A DNA stretch of 5,662 nucleotides from an uncultured Clostridia bacterium (GTDB lineage Bacteria > Bacillota_I > Bacilli_A > RF39 > UBA660): positions 1 to 5,662 of the forward strand of contig CANORX010000072.1 in the NCBI GenBank assembly GCA_947569225.1, in the 5' to 3' direction. The notes under the pieces were generated by a model. It was not told the DNA's origin, ran no database searches, and worked only from the letters and a program-made list of their open reading frames with translations. Shown in pieces: positions 1 to 5,412 of this stretch; the first letter of the stretch is position 1; every line of letters starts with the position of its first letter. A program made the position numbers and the translations under genes.

Positions 1-5
1 ATTTT

Positions 6-48
6 GGCCTTATAGGCCATGTGAAAACCACGTCTTCTAGGCGTGGTT
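6..48. repeat. Paired hairpins, possible IS200/IS605-type element end or upstream terminator
   Basis: Two perfect hairpins lie almost back to back. The first is GGCCT (6-10) with AGGCC (14-18) around a 3-base loop. The second pairs 26-34 with 40-48 (AACCACGTC with GGCGTGGTT, one G-T wobble) around the loop TTCTA. They are by far the most GC-rich stretch in this AT-rich window, so they look foreign to their surroundings. Short subterminal hairpins of this kind, including an 'AACCAC...GTGGTT' stem, are typical of IS200/IS605 (TnpA/TnpB) element ends. The alternative is a Rho-independent terminator of a gene to the left, but the tract after the stem (ATTTATTGCTATATTTTATT) is only loosely T-rich. 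No transposase is in view, so the mobile-element reading is a suggestion from form only. Confidence 0.4.
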
Positions 49-134
49 ATTTATTGCTATATTTTATTGCTTTCTTATTTAATTTAATGTAAATATAAGT
101 TATATATATATTTAATAACTTGTAAAAAGATATT

Positions 135-161
135 AATTTCTAATAGATTATTATAGAAATT
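135..161. repeat. Inverted repeat over the miaB -35 region
   Basis: AATTTCTA (135-142) and TAGAAATT (154-161) are perfect 8-base inverted arms with an 11-base spacer. The repeat ends five bases before the -10 box, so it covers the place where the -35 contact would be. That is a typical position for a repressor or activator site. The arms are AT-rich, and chance occurrence in such DNA is quite possible. Confidence 0.35.
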
Positions 162-162
162 T

Positions 163-171
163 TGTTATAAT
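163..171 (+). promoter_or_regulatory. Extended -10 promoter of miaB
   Basis: TGTTATAAT is a perfect extended -10 element (TG, one base, TATAAT at 166-171) for the housekeeping sigma factor. No good -35 box stands 16-18 bases upstream, which is usual for extended -10 promoters. Transcription would start near 178, giving a leader of about 20 bases before the ATG at 197. It probably drives miaB and the three small genes behind it. Confidence 0.65.
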
Positions 172-181
172 ATAGTAAGTA

Positions 182-188
182 AAGGAAG
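182..188 (+). promoter_or_regulatory. Ribosome binding site that sets the miaB start
   Basis: AAAGGAAG lies about 8 bases before the ATG at 197, an ideal distance. The in-frame GTG at 188-190 begins inside this site, so it cannot be the start used with it. Confidence 0.7.
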
Positions 189-196
189 TGAACTGC

Positions 197-1606
197 ATGA
201 ATTTACCAAATATGATAGAAGCTAAAAAGAGAGATAAGAATGCGAATATAGAAAATTATGTTTATGAAGAGATAAGAATAGATGATAGTTTAAAGGGAAA
301 GAAATATTATGTTAGGACATATGGGTGTCAGATGAATGAGCATGATGGTGAGAGAATAAAGGGTATATTAAGTACTCAGGGTTTAATAGAGACAGATGAT
401 TTAAATGATGCAAGTCTTGTTATATTAAATACTTGTGCGATAAGGGAGAATGCTCAAACACGCGTTTTTGGTTTTTTAGGACTTATAAAGAAATTGAAGG
501 AAACAAAGGATATTCTTCTTGGGATATGTGGATGTATGGCTCAGGAAGAGAGTGTGGTTAATGAGATAAGAAGTAAGTATAAGTATGTGGATTTTGTGTT
601 TGGGACACATAATTTGGATGGTATGGTTGGTGTTATTAATGAGTGTATATCTACAGGTAAACAAAATGTAGAGGTTTACAGTGTTTTGGGTAGTGTTTGT
701 GAAGGTATTCCTGAAAATAGAGATAGTAAGTATTCTGCGTGGGTAGATATTATATTAGGGTGTGATAAGTTTTGTACATATTGTATAGTGCCTTATACTA
801 GAGGGACTCAGAGGAGTAGGCGCTGGGAGGATATTATAAAAGAGGTAAACAAGTTAAAAGAGTTAGGGTATAAGGAAGTAACTCTTTTAGGACAAAATGT
901 AAATGCTTATGGAAAAGATCTTTATGATGATTATAATTTAGCTAATTTACTTAGGGATGTGAGTAATACAGGAATAGATAGAATACGTTTTGTTACTAGT
1001 CATCCTTGGGATTTTACAGATGAGATGATAAATGTTATAAGTGAATGTGATAATGTTATGCCTTATGTTCATTTGCCTATTCAGTCTGGTAGTGATAGAA
1101 TTTTGAAGTTAATGGGAAGGCGCTATACAAGAGAGGAATATGTTAATTTATATAATAAGATAAGAAATACTATTAAGGGAGTTAGTATAACAACTGATAT
1201 AATTGTTGGTTTTCCTGGTGAAACAGAAGAAGATTTTCAATGTACGTTAGATGTTGTAAATGAGTGTAAATTTGACGGTGCTTTTACTTTTGTGTTTAGT
1301 CCAAGAGAAAATACTCCTGCTTCTTTGTTAGAAGATTCTACACCTATAGAGGTTAAGAGTGAAAGATTACATATTCTTAATGATGTAGTTAATAAATATA
1401 GTTTGGAAGCTAATCAAAAATGTGTGGGTGAAATTCATAAGTGTTTGGTGTTAGGTGTTAGTGAGAAAGATAGTTCTAAATATATGGGTTATACAGAAAA
1501 TATGAAGTTAGTTAATATAACAAGTGATATTGATATAATAGGTAATATAGTAGAAGTTAAAATAGATGATGCAAAAAGTTTTAGTCTTAATGGAACAATA
1601 ATATAA
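197..1606 (+). CDS. miaB: tRNA-2-methylthio-N6-dimethylallyladenosine synthase MiaB
   Basis: This radical SAM methylthiotransferase adds the 2-methylthio group to N6-isopentenyladenosine at position 37 of tRNAs that read UNN codons, using two 4Fe-4S clusters in the cytoplasm. The protein is 469 residues from the ATG at 197, chosen because the ribosome binding site at 182-188 fits it. The N-terminal UPF0004 domain holds the three ligands of the auxiliary cluster: C44 in TYGCQMNEHD, C80 in NTCAIRENA and C113 in GCMAQE. The radical SAM domain follows, with CxxxCxxC (C189, C193, C196) in GCDKFCTYCIVPYTRG. A TRAM domain, which binds tRNA, takes up roughly the last 65 residues. The motifs GTQRSR, TSHPWDF and HLPIQSGSDRIL are typical of MiaB and separate it from MtaB and RimO. 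All catalytic residues are present and the length is normal for the family. The next gene starts 17 bases after the stop, so cotranscription is likely. Confidence 0.97.
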   Translation: MNLPNMIEAKKRDKNANIENYVYEEIRIDDSLKGKKYYVRTYGCQMNEHDGERIKGILSTQGLIETDDLNDASLVILNTCAIRENAQTRVFGFLGLIKKLKETKDILLGICGCMAQEESVVNEIRSKYKYVDFVFGTHNLDGMVGVINECISTGKQNVEVYSVLGSVCEGIPENRDSKYSAWVDIILGCDKFCTYCIVPYTRGTQRSRRWEDIIKEVNKLKELGYKEVTLLGQNVNAYGKDLYDDYNLANLLRDVSNTGIDRIRFVTSHPWDFTDEMINVISECDNVMPYVHLPIQSGSDRILKLMGRRYTREEYVNLYNKIRNTIKGVSITTDIIVGFPGETEEDFQCTLDVVNECKFDGAFTFVFSPRENTPASLLEDSTPIEVKSERLHILNDVVNKYSLEANQKCVGEIHKCLVLGVSEKDSSKYMGYTENMKLVNITSDIDIIGNIVEVKIDDAKSFSLNGTII

Positions 1607-1623
1607 ATAATGGAGGAAATGAA

Positions 1624-1959
1624 ATGAATGATAATATTTGTCAAAGTTGTGCTATGCCAATAGATTCAGTAGAAAAATTAGGTACTAATAAGGATGGGAG
1701 TACAAATGAGGATTATTGTAAATATTGTTATGAATTAGGAGAATTTAAAGATAAAGTTACAATGGATGAGTATATTTTGATGTGTTCAAAGTATGGTTTT
1801 CAAGCAGGTATGACTGAAGAGGAAATGAAAGAGTATTGTAAAAATATATTTCCTACTTTGAAAAGATGGAAATGTACTTGTGATTCTGAGTGCGCGAAGG
1901 GTTATAATCCTAATTGTACTTGTACTAATCCAGAATGTCATTGTACTATTAAGAAATAA
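1624..1959 (+). CDS. Zinc-ribbon protein (Zn_ribbon_2 type) with a cysteine-rich C-terminal tail
   Basis: The protein has 111 residues and 13 cysteines. Residues 1-83 match the small 'putative zinc ribbon' family (PF12674 type): CQSCAMP (C6, C9), a GTNKDGSTNEDYCKYCY block (C32, C35), a helical 'GMTEEEMKEY' segment and the closing LKRWK. The two CxxC pairs should bind one zinc. The function of this family is not known. The domain normally ends about at LKRWK. Here about 28 more residues follow with seven cysteines and one histidine (C84, C86, C90, C98, C100, C105, H106, C107) in CxC, CxC and CHC clusters, a pattern like a small metallothionein. It has a strong ribosome binding site, GGAGGA at 1612-1617, and starts 17 bases after miaB, so it is probably cotranscribed. 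Metal buffering or sensing is inference only. There is no signal peptide or membrane segment, so it is cytoplasmic. Confidence 0.8.
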   Translation: MNDNICQSCAMPIDSVEKLGTNKDGSTNEDYCKYCYELGEFKDKVTMDEYILMCSKYGFQAGMTEEEMKEYCKNIFPTLKRWKCTCDSECAKGYNPNCTCTNPECHCTIKK

Positions 1960-1979
1960 TATAAAGGAGAGTTTTATTT

Positions 1980-2279
1980 ATGGAGAAAACTGCTTGGATA
2001 TTTTCCTATAAGTTAAAAAAAGATGTTAGTAAAGATGTGTTTGTAGAATTAACACAAAAGTTACATGATGAGGTTATTTCTAAAGCCAAGGGATTTATTT
2101 CTTGGGAACATTATTTACAAGGAGATATATGGACTGATTTTGTTCTTTGGGAAACTTTAGAAGATGCTAATAATGCTACATTAGTAGGAAAAGGAAAAAG
2201 TGTAACTAATGAATTTTATGATTGTATTCAGATGAATACTTGTAAAGCCTTAATTTCTAAATTAGTTAAGAAGTATTAG
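1980..2279 (+). CDS. Small dimeric alpha/beta-barrel-like protein (ABM-like), function unknown
   Basis: The protein has 99 residues and its layout fits a ferredoxin-like dimeric alpha/beta barrel, as in the antibiotic biosynthesis monooxygenase (ABM) family. A first strand (AWIFSYKL, about 5-12) is followed by a helix (about 16-34), then GFISWEHYLQGD (38-49), WTDFVLWETL (51-60) and a second helix starting EDANNA. The 'W.D.V.WET.EDA..A' pattern is common in these proteins. Members include small oxygenases, haem-degrading enzymes and ligand-binding proteins of no known activity. I see no residues that fix a substrate. The start has AAAGGAGA at 1963-1970, nine bases before the ATG. It lies 20 bases after the zinc-ribbon gene and 19 bases before the next one, inside a likely operon. 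The fold assignment is by pattern and not certain; the gene itself is secure. Confidence 0.75.
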   Translation: MEKTAWIFSYKLKKDVSKDVFVELTQKLHDEVISKAKGFISWEHYLQGDIWTDFVLWETLEDANNATLVGKGKSVTNEFYDCIQMNTCKALISKLVKKY

Positions 2280-2298
2280 ATTTAAAAGGAAAAAAAAT

Positions 2299-2655
2299 AT
2301 GGCAAGAGTATTAAAAACAAAGGAATTAATAAATACAAGATTAGCTACTAATTATGGTGGTTGGATGTACTGTGATAAGTGTAATGAAAATATAGGTTAT
2401 TTATGTTATTCAACTTATGATAGGTTGGAATTAAAATATAAATGTAATTGTGGTAGTGAAGGAAGTGCAGTATTAGATTTTGAAGATAGTAATGTTGGTG
2501 GATTTAGTGACCAGGATTTATCTATTGTTAAAACAAGATTTTGTTGTCCTAAAGATAGTGAACCATTAATAACTATTTTAGATAAAAAAGTGTCTAGTTA
2601 TGAAATGAAGATTACTTGTAAGGCTTGTGGAAGTATTTATAAAAAAGTTAAATAG
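2299..2655 (+). CDS. Hypothetical protein with two putative zinc-binding cysteine sets
   Basis: This is a 118-residue cytoplasmic protein that I do not recognise by function. It carries nine cysteines that fall into two zinc-ribbon-like sets. The first is YCDKC (C25, C28) with CNC (C49, C51), and C36 lies between them. The second is FCCP (C82, C83) with CKAC (C107, C110). Each set would supply four ligands, spaced as in rubredoxin-like or treble-clef ribbons. The N-terminus, MARVLKTKELINTR, is basic. The start ATG has AAAAGGA at 2284-2290. It is the last of three closely packed small genes after miaB, two of which are cysteine-rich, which suggests a shared metal or redox role. That link is inferred from neighbourhood only. 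Nucleic-acid or protein binding through the ribbons is equally possible. Confidence 0.75.
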   Translation: MARVLKTKELINTRLATNYGGWMYCDKCNENIGYLCYSTYDRLELKYKCNCGSEGSAVLDFEDSNVGGFSDQDLSIVKTRFCCPKDSEPLITILDKKVSSYEMKITCKACGSIYKKVK

Positions 2656-2683
2656 TGTTAATTAAATTAGCAAATTTGTAAGG

Positions 2684-2689
2684 TATAAT
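2684..2689 (+). promoter_or_regulatory. Probable promoter of the XRE regulator gene
   Basis: A perfect TATAAT stands 52 bases before the start codon. The best -35 candidate, TTAAAT at 2662-2667 with a 16-base spacer, is weak. Transcription would begin near 2696, giving a leader of about 45 bases. No convincing terminator stands between the preceding gene (stop at 2655) and this point, so read-through from upstream is also possible. Confidence 0.45.
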
Positions 2690-2704
2690 TGATAGAGTAA
2701 AATG

Positions 2705-2726
2705 ATTAAGTATTGGTAAACTTAAT
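2705..2726. promoter_or_regulatory. Inverted repeat in the leader of the XRE gene, candidate operator
   Basis: ATTAAGT (2705-2711) and ACTTAAT (2720-2726) are perfect 7-base inverted arms around an 8-base spacer. The repeat lies just after the predicted transcription start and two bases before the Shine-Dalgarno site GGAGGTG (2729-2735). A dimeric HTH protein bound here would block its own transcription, so autoregulation by the adjacent XRE protein is a natural guess. As RNA it could also form a weak hairpin next to the ribosome binding site. Confidence 0.45.
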
Positions 2727-2741
2727 TTGGAGGTGTTTTAA

Positions 2742-3188
2742 ATGAATTTGGGAAATAATTTATTTCAAGCAAGAAAAAAATCAGGGTTATCACAAGAAGA
2801 AGTATCAGAAAAGTTAGGTGTTAGTAGACAAACTATTTCTAAATGGGAGACAGGTGATACTTTACCAGATATTTATCAATCAAAGAAATTAGCGAATTTA
2901 TTTGGTTTATCTTTGGATGAGTTAATTGATTATGATGTAGAGTTAAAGGAAATAGAAGATATTGTTAGTAAGTCTAATGAGGAAAAATATCAAAAAATAG
3001 ATTGGACAAGTACTTGGGGTAAGAAATATCCTGTGTTAGTTAAATACCCTGAAATAGTTGATGTTTCTCAGTATAAAGTTATGATTAGAGAGATGTTAGA
3101 TAGTTTAGTTAGTGAGTATGGGTTTAATAAATTAGATAGTATGTTAGTTTTAAAAGATATTTTATATCATGAATGGAAAGAAAATTGA
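2742..3188 (+). CDS. XRE-family helix-turn-helix transcriptional regulator
   Basis: This 148-residue DNA-binding protein has an N-terminal Cro/CI-type HTH at about residues 5-61. 'LSQEEVSEKLGVSRQTISKWE' spans the two core helices, with SRQTISKWE (28-36) as the recognition helix. It continues with the usual 'G.T.PD....KLANLFGLSLDELI'. A charged linker (about 64-84) leads to a C-terminal region (85-148) rich in W and Y, which has a pattern shared by many Firmicute XRE proteins: IDWTSTWGKKYPVL, then 'ML..L...YGFNKLDSMLVLKDILYHEW'. This region is probably a sensing or dimerisation module; its ligand is unknown. The start has a near-perfect ribosome binding site (GGAGGTG). The gene has its own likely promoter and ends in a terminator. 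The inverted repeat at 2705-2726 is a candidate autoregulatory site. Control of the neighbouring Cys-rich genes is possible but not shown. Confidence 0.92.
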   Translation: MNLGNNLFQARKKSGLSQEEVSEKLGVSRQTISKWETGDTLPDIYQSKKLANLFGLSLDELIDYDVELKEIEDIVSKSNEEKYQKIDWTSTWGKKYPVLVKYPEIVDVSQYKVMIREMLDSLVSEYGFNKLDSMLVLKDILYHEWKEN

Positions 3189-3220
3189 GTTTTATAGCTC
3201 TTATTCTTTCTTTTTTTCTT
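3176..3220 (+). terminator. Rho-independent terminator overlapping the end of the XRE gene
   Basis: GAAAGAA (3176-3182) pairs with TTCTTTC (3204-3210). After a small internal loop, GAGTT (3187-3191) pairs with AGCTC-side bases 3196-3200 around a 4-base loop. The stem is followed by a long T tract (3211-3217, then CTT). The left arm is inside the last codons and the TGA stop (3186-3188) is within the hairpin, so the end of the gene and the terminator share sequence. It would separate the XRE gene from cotE. Confidence 0.6.
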
Positions 3221-3230
3221 TAAATTTAAT

Positions 3231-3259
3231 CACAGTTATAGGTTATTAATCATACAATA
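3231..3259 (+). promoter_or_regulatory. Sporulation promoter of cotE (sigma-K, possibly also sigma-E)
   Basis: CACA (3231-3234), a 16-base spacer and CATACAATA (3251-3259) match the mother-cell sigma-K consensus known from B. subtilis (mACm, 16 bases, CATAnnnTA) without a mismatch. The same -10 also satisfies the sigma-E form CATACAnT, with a partial -35 (TCACAGT, 3230-3236, five of seven) at 14 bases. The fit to a housekeeping promoter is poor because there is no -35. B. subtilis cotE is itself transcribed from sigma-E and sigma-K promoters. The start would fall near 3265, leaving a very short leader of about 10 bases that begins at the ribosome binding site. Confidence 0.6.
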
Positions 3260-3263
3260 ATAT

Positions 3264-3270
3264 AGGTGAT
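3264..3270 (+). promoter_or_regulatory. Ribosome binding site that sets the cotE start
   Basis: AGGTGAT matches the 3' half of the ideal GGAGGTGAT and stands four bases before the ATG at 3275. The in-frame GTG at 3266 is part of this site and is not the start. Confidence 0.7.
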
Positions 3271-3274
3271 TATA

Positions 3275-3817
3275 ATGTATAAAGAGATTGTTACTAAAGC
3301 AGTAATTGGCAAGGGTAAAAAAACTTTTAGAAATAAGTATGAAGCAATAACTACAGATAGAATAGATACAGTTTTAGGGTGCTGGGTTATTAATAATAAG
3401 ATGAGTGGCGTTAATGATAATGGTCGTGTTCGTATTACTGGTTCTTTTGATGTTAATATATGGTATAGTTATGATAATAATACTAAGACAAGTGTTGAAG
3501 CAAGAAAGATTAGTTATAATGAAGTTGTTAATGTGAGACTTAAAGAAAATAGTAATTTAACTAATGATAGTGAAATAATAATTACTAGTTTGAAAAATCC
3601 AACTGTTATAGATGTTAGTTCTAAAAATAATATAATAAATTATGAAATAGAGAAAGAACTTGGAATAGAGATTATTGGAGATGCTAAGGTTATGATACAA
3701 ATAGTGGATGATGGATTTGAGGATTATGATATTATTGATGAAGAAATAACTGAGGAAGAGATGTATAATGAAATAGATTCTTCAGTTAATGAAGAGTATT
3801 TAACAGAAAGCGATTAA
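3275..3817 (+). CDS. cotE: Outer spore coat morphogenetic protein CotE
   Basis: CotE is made in the mother cell and assembles in a ring around the forespore, where it directs deposition of the outer coat proteins. The 180-residue product is within one residue of the B. subtilis length (181). It keeps the recognisable blocks in order: YKEIVTKAVIGKGKK near the N-terminus, LGCWVINNK (34-42), the hallmark DVNIWYSYDNNTKT (59-72), a valine-rich strand region with 'NPTVIDV', and EIIGDAKVMIQI. A highly acidic tail follows (about 145-180: DDGFEDYDIIDEE and onwards), as in Bacillus CotE. The start at 3275 is set by AGGTGAT at 3264-3270. Upstream is a sporulation-type promoter. In B. subtilis cotE lies two genes after miaB, so the nearby miaB supports orthology. 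Here the gene is monocistronic, between two terminators. No lesion is visible. Confidence 0.93.
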   Translation: MYKEIVTKAVIGKGKKTFRNKYEAITTDRIDTVLGCWVINNKMSGVNDNGRVRITGSFDVNIWYSYDNNTKTSVEARKISYNEVVNVRLKENSNLTNDSEIIITSLKNPTVIDVSSKNNIINYEIEKELGIEIIGDAKVMIQIVDDGFEDYDIIDEEITEEEMYNEIDSSVNEEYLTESD

Positions 3818-3829
3818 TTCGTTTTTTTT
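3805..3829 (+). terminator. Terminator after cotE
   Basis: The last codons and stop form an A-rich arm, AGAAAGCGA (3805-3813). It pairs through TCG (3819-3821) and the following T run (3822-3827) around the loop TTAAT. Only three pairs are strong and the rest are A-U or G-U, but the run of eight T residues (3822-3829) after the TCG is typical of a Rho-independent terminator. It would end the cotE transcript. Confidence 0.5.
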
Positions 3830-3847
3830 CTTTATAAATGTAAAAGA

Positions 3848-3876
3848 TTTAAAAAAATGGCAATAAGTGTTATAAT
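3848..3876 (+). promoter_or_regulatory. Promoter of the sulfatase gene
   Basis: TTTAAA (3848-3853, four of six to TTGACA), a 17-base spacer and TATAAT (3871-3876) preceded by an extended -10 TG (3868-3869). The -10 block TGTTATAAT is identical to the one before miaB. Transcription would start near 3883, leaving a leader of about 70 bases. Confidence 0.65.
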
Positions 3877-3888
3877 AAGTTTTGTTAA

Positions 3889-3916
3889 GCAACTAGAAAT
3901 TTATAGAATGCAACTA
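3889..3916. repeat. Two direct GCAACTA repeats, 21 bases apart
   Basis: GCAACTA occurs at 3889-3895 and again at 3910-3916, so the copies are two helical turns apart and on the same face of the DNA. They lie just downstream of the predicted transcription start of the sulfatase gene, a place where a regulator could bind. With only seven bases each, chance is a fair alternative. Confidence 0.3.
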
Positions 3917-3939
3917 AAGAATGTTTTAAAATATTTGTT

Positions 3940-3945
3940 GAGGTG
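3940..3945 (+). promoter_or_regulatory. Ribosome binding site that sets the sulfatase start
   Basis: GAGGTG stands nine bases before the ATG at 3955. The in-frame GTG at 3943 is the end of this site and is not the likely start. Confidence 0.7.
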
Positions 3946-3954
3946 TTTTTATTT

Positions 3955-5412
3955 ATGAAGAAGTTTAAAGAGATTATAATAAATAATTTAGAGTTATTAA
4001 TTTTTGTTATTATTAGTGTGTTTATTGAATTGTTTGGAATAACATATACTACTTGTGATTTTTATTTGAGTAGTCCATTATATCCATTTTTAGTTTTATT
4101 GTTTTTTATGGGTGTATTGTGTTTAATAAAGAATAAGATTTTTAGATTAGTTTTAAGTGTTTTATTATTAATAGGACAGATGGCACTAGATGCTGGTTTT
4201 ATATTTTTGTATGATTCTAATGGTACTGTGTTTGAGTGGGCTATGTTTAATCAGAGAACTGATGCTTTTGGAACTTTGGAGAATTTTGATCTTCAGTATG
4301 GATATATTGGTATTTGTCTTGTTTTAATTTTCTTGTATGCTATTTATTTTGGAGTTAAATTTTATAAAAAGTATAAGAGAAATGAATGTATTAGAAATAG
4401 TTTTGATATTAAATTTGTAGTTTTAGATTTATCTGTTATGCTTTTATCTTTAATAAGTATTGTTATGATACCTATTATAGATACTACTAATGGAAAAGAT
4501 ACAATTTATATAGATAGGTTATATAGTGAGACTGCTAATAATTATCAGAGTATAGGAATGGTAGCTAATGGAATTTATCAAATTATAAGTGGTAAAACAG
4601 TTGTTAATGTTGATGATGTTAGTGGGATAGATGATTTTATTTATGAAGAGAGAATAGATAAGAGTGATTATTATGGTATTAGTAAAGATAATAATTTGGT
4701 TTTGATATTGGTAGAAAGTTTTGGGTGGTATCCTTTTACTTTGTATCCTGAACTTTCAGAAAAATTATATCCTAATATAACAAAGTTAATGAATCAGGGG
4801 CTAGTGTTATCTAATTTTTATCAAAAAGAGAAAACTGATGTTAGTGAGGCGTTTTCAGTTTTGGGGAATTATCCTACAGGAAAATATGTTAATTATGATT
4901 TTGCAGATAATAGTTATCCTTTTGCGCTTCCTAATATTTTAAAAAGTAATAATAATGATATGGTTGTTAAGAGTTATCACGCTAATTATGGCAGTTTTTA
5001 TAATAGATATAATTTACATAAATCATGGGGTTTTGAAAGTTTAACTGGTATTGATGAAATGAAAGAATTTGGAGTGGAAGATACTTGGCAACATAAATTG
5101 GGTGAGAGAAATTTGGATTCTATAATGTTTGATAAGATGAAAGAAAGTATGTTTCCTCGTGATAAAAATTTCTTTTCGTTTATTTTATCTTTTACAATGC
5201 ATGGATATTATGGAAAGAGAGAGACTTTAGAACCATATTATAATATTTTAGATGAGTATGATGTTTTAACAGATATTAGTGATGTTAATGATGAATATTT
5301 GAAAACTTATATGGCTGCACTTATGGATTTTGATAAGGCTGTAGGTATTATGATGAGTTATCTTGAAGAGATAAAAAGGTTAGATGATACTACTATAATT
5401 ATGTTCGTTTAA
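3955..5412 (+). CDS. LtaS-like membrane sulfatase (lipoteichoic acid synthase family), broken before its metal-binding DH motif
   Basis: Enzymes of this family are anchored in the membrane and transfer glycerol-phosphate from phosphatidylglycerol to a growing polymer outside the cell. From the ATG at 3955 this frame gives 485 residues before a TAA at 5410. Five hydrophobic segments (about 12-29, 42-58, 64-86, 118-136, 154-174) match the five-helix LtaS topology. The outer domain from about residue 215 has LVESFGWYPF (E254, metal ligand), NFYQKEKTDVSEAF (T294, likely nucleophile), SYHANYGSFYNRYNLHKSWGF (H342, R351) and SFTMHGYY (H416), all at places equivalent to catalytic residues of S. aureus LtaS. 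The frame then ends in TTIIMFV just where the family's (G/A)DH metal motif should come. The C-terminal part follows in another frame (next entry). As read, the enzyme should be inactive. Family is well supported; the exact polymer made is not known. It has its own promoter. Confidence 0.85.
   Translation: MKKFKEIIINNLELLIFVIISVFIELFGITYTTCDFYLSSPLYPFLVLLFFMGVLCLIKNKIFRLVLSVLLLIGQMALDAGFIFLYDSNGTVFEWAMFNQRTDAFGTLENFDLQYGYIGICLVLIFLYAIYFGVKFYKKYKRNECIRNSFDIKFVVLDLSVMLLSLISIVMIPIIDTTNGKDTIYIDRLYSETANNYQSIGMVANGIYQIISGKTVVNVDDVSGIDDFIYEERIDKSDYYGISKDNNLVLILVESFGWYPFTLYPELSEKLYPNITKLMNQGLVLSNFYQKEKTDVSEAFSVLGNYPTGKYVNYDFADNSYPFALPNILKSNNNDMVVKSYHANYGSFYNRYNLHKSWGFESLTGIDEMKEFGVEDTWQHKLGERNLDSIMFDKMKESMFPRDKNFFSFILSFTMHGYYGKRETLEPYYNILDEYDVLTDISDVNDEYLKTYMAALMDFDKAVGIMMSYLEEIKRLDDTTIIMFV

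Noticed and set aside
100..110. TA dinucleotide run as a functional repeat
   Set aside because: A short TA run is common in DNA this AT-rich and nothing in its position suggests a role.
188..190. GTG start for miaB, adding three residues
   Set aside because: The GTG overlaps the Shine-Dalgarno site AAAGGAAG, which is correctly placed for the ATG at 197.
476..664. Minus-strand open frame of 62 codons
   Set aside because: It lies wholly inside miaB on the opposite strand, has no ribosome binding site, and its peptide shows no family pattern. It is a shadow of the real gene.
2658..2677. Terminator after the third small gene (AAATT / AATTT hairpin)
   Set aside because: The stem is five A-T pairs only and no T tract follows.
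3266..3268. GTG start for cotE
   Set aside because: It is part of the Shine-Dalgarno site AGGTGAT; the ATG at 3275 gives a protein that aligns with CotE from its first residues.
3943..3945. GTG start for the sulfatase
   Set aside because: It is inside the Shine-Dalgarno site GAGGTG; the ATG at 3955 is correctly spaced.
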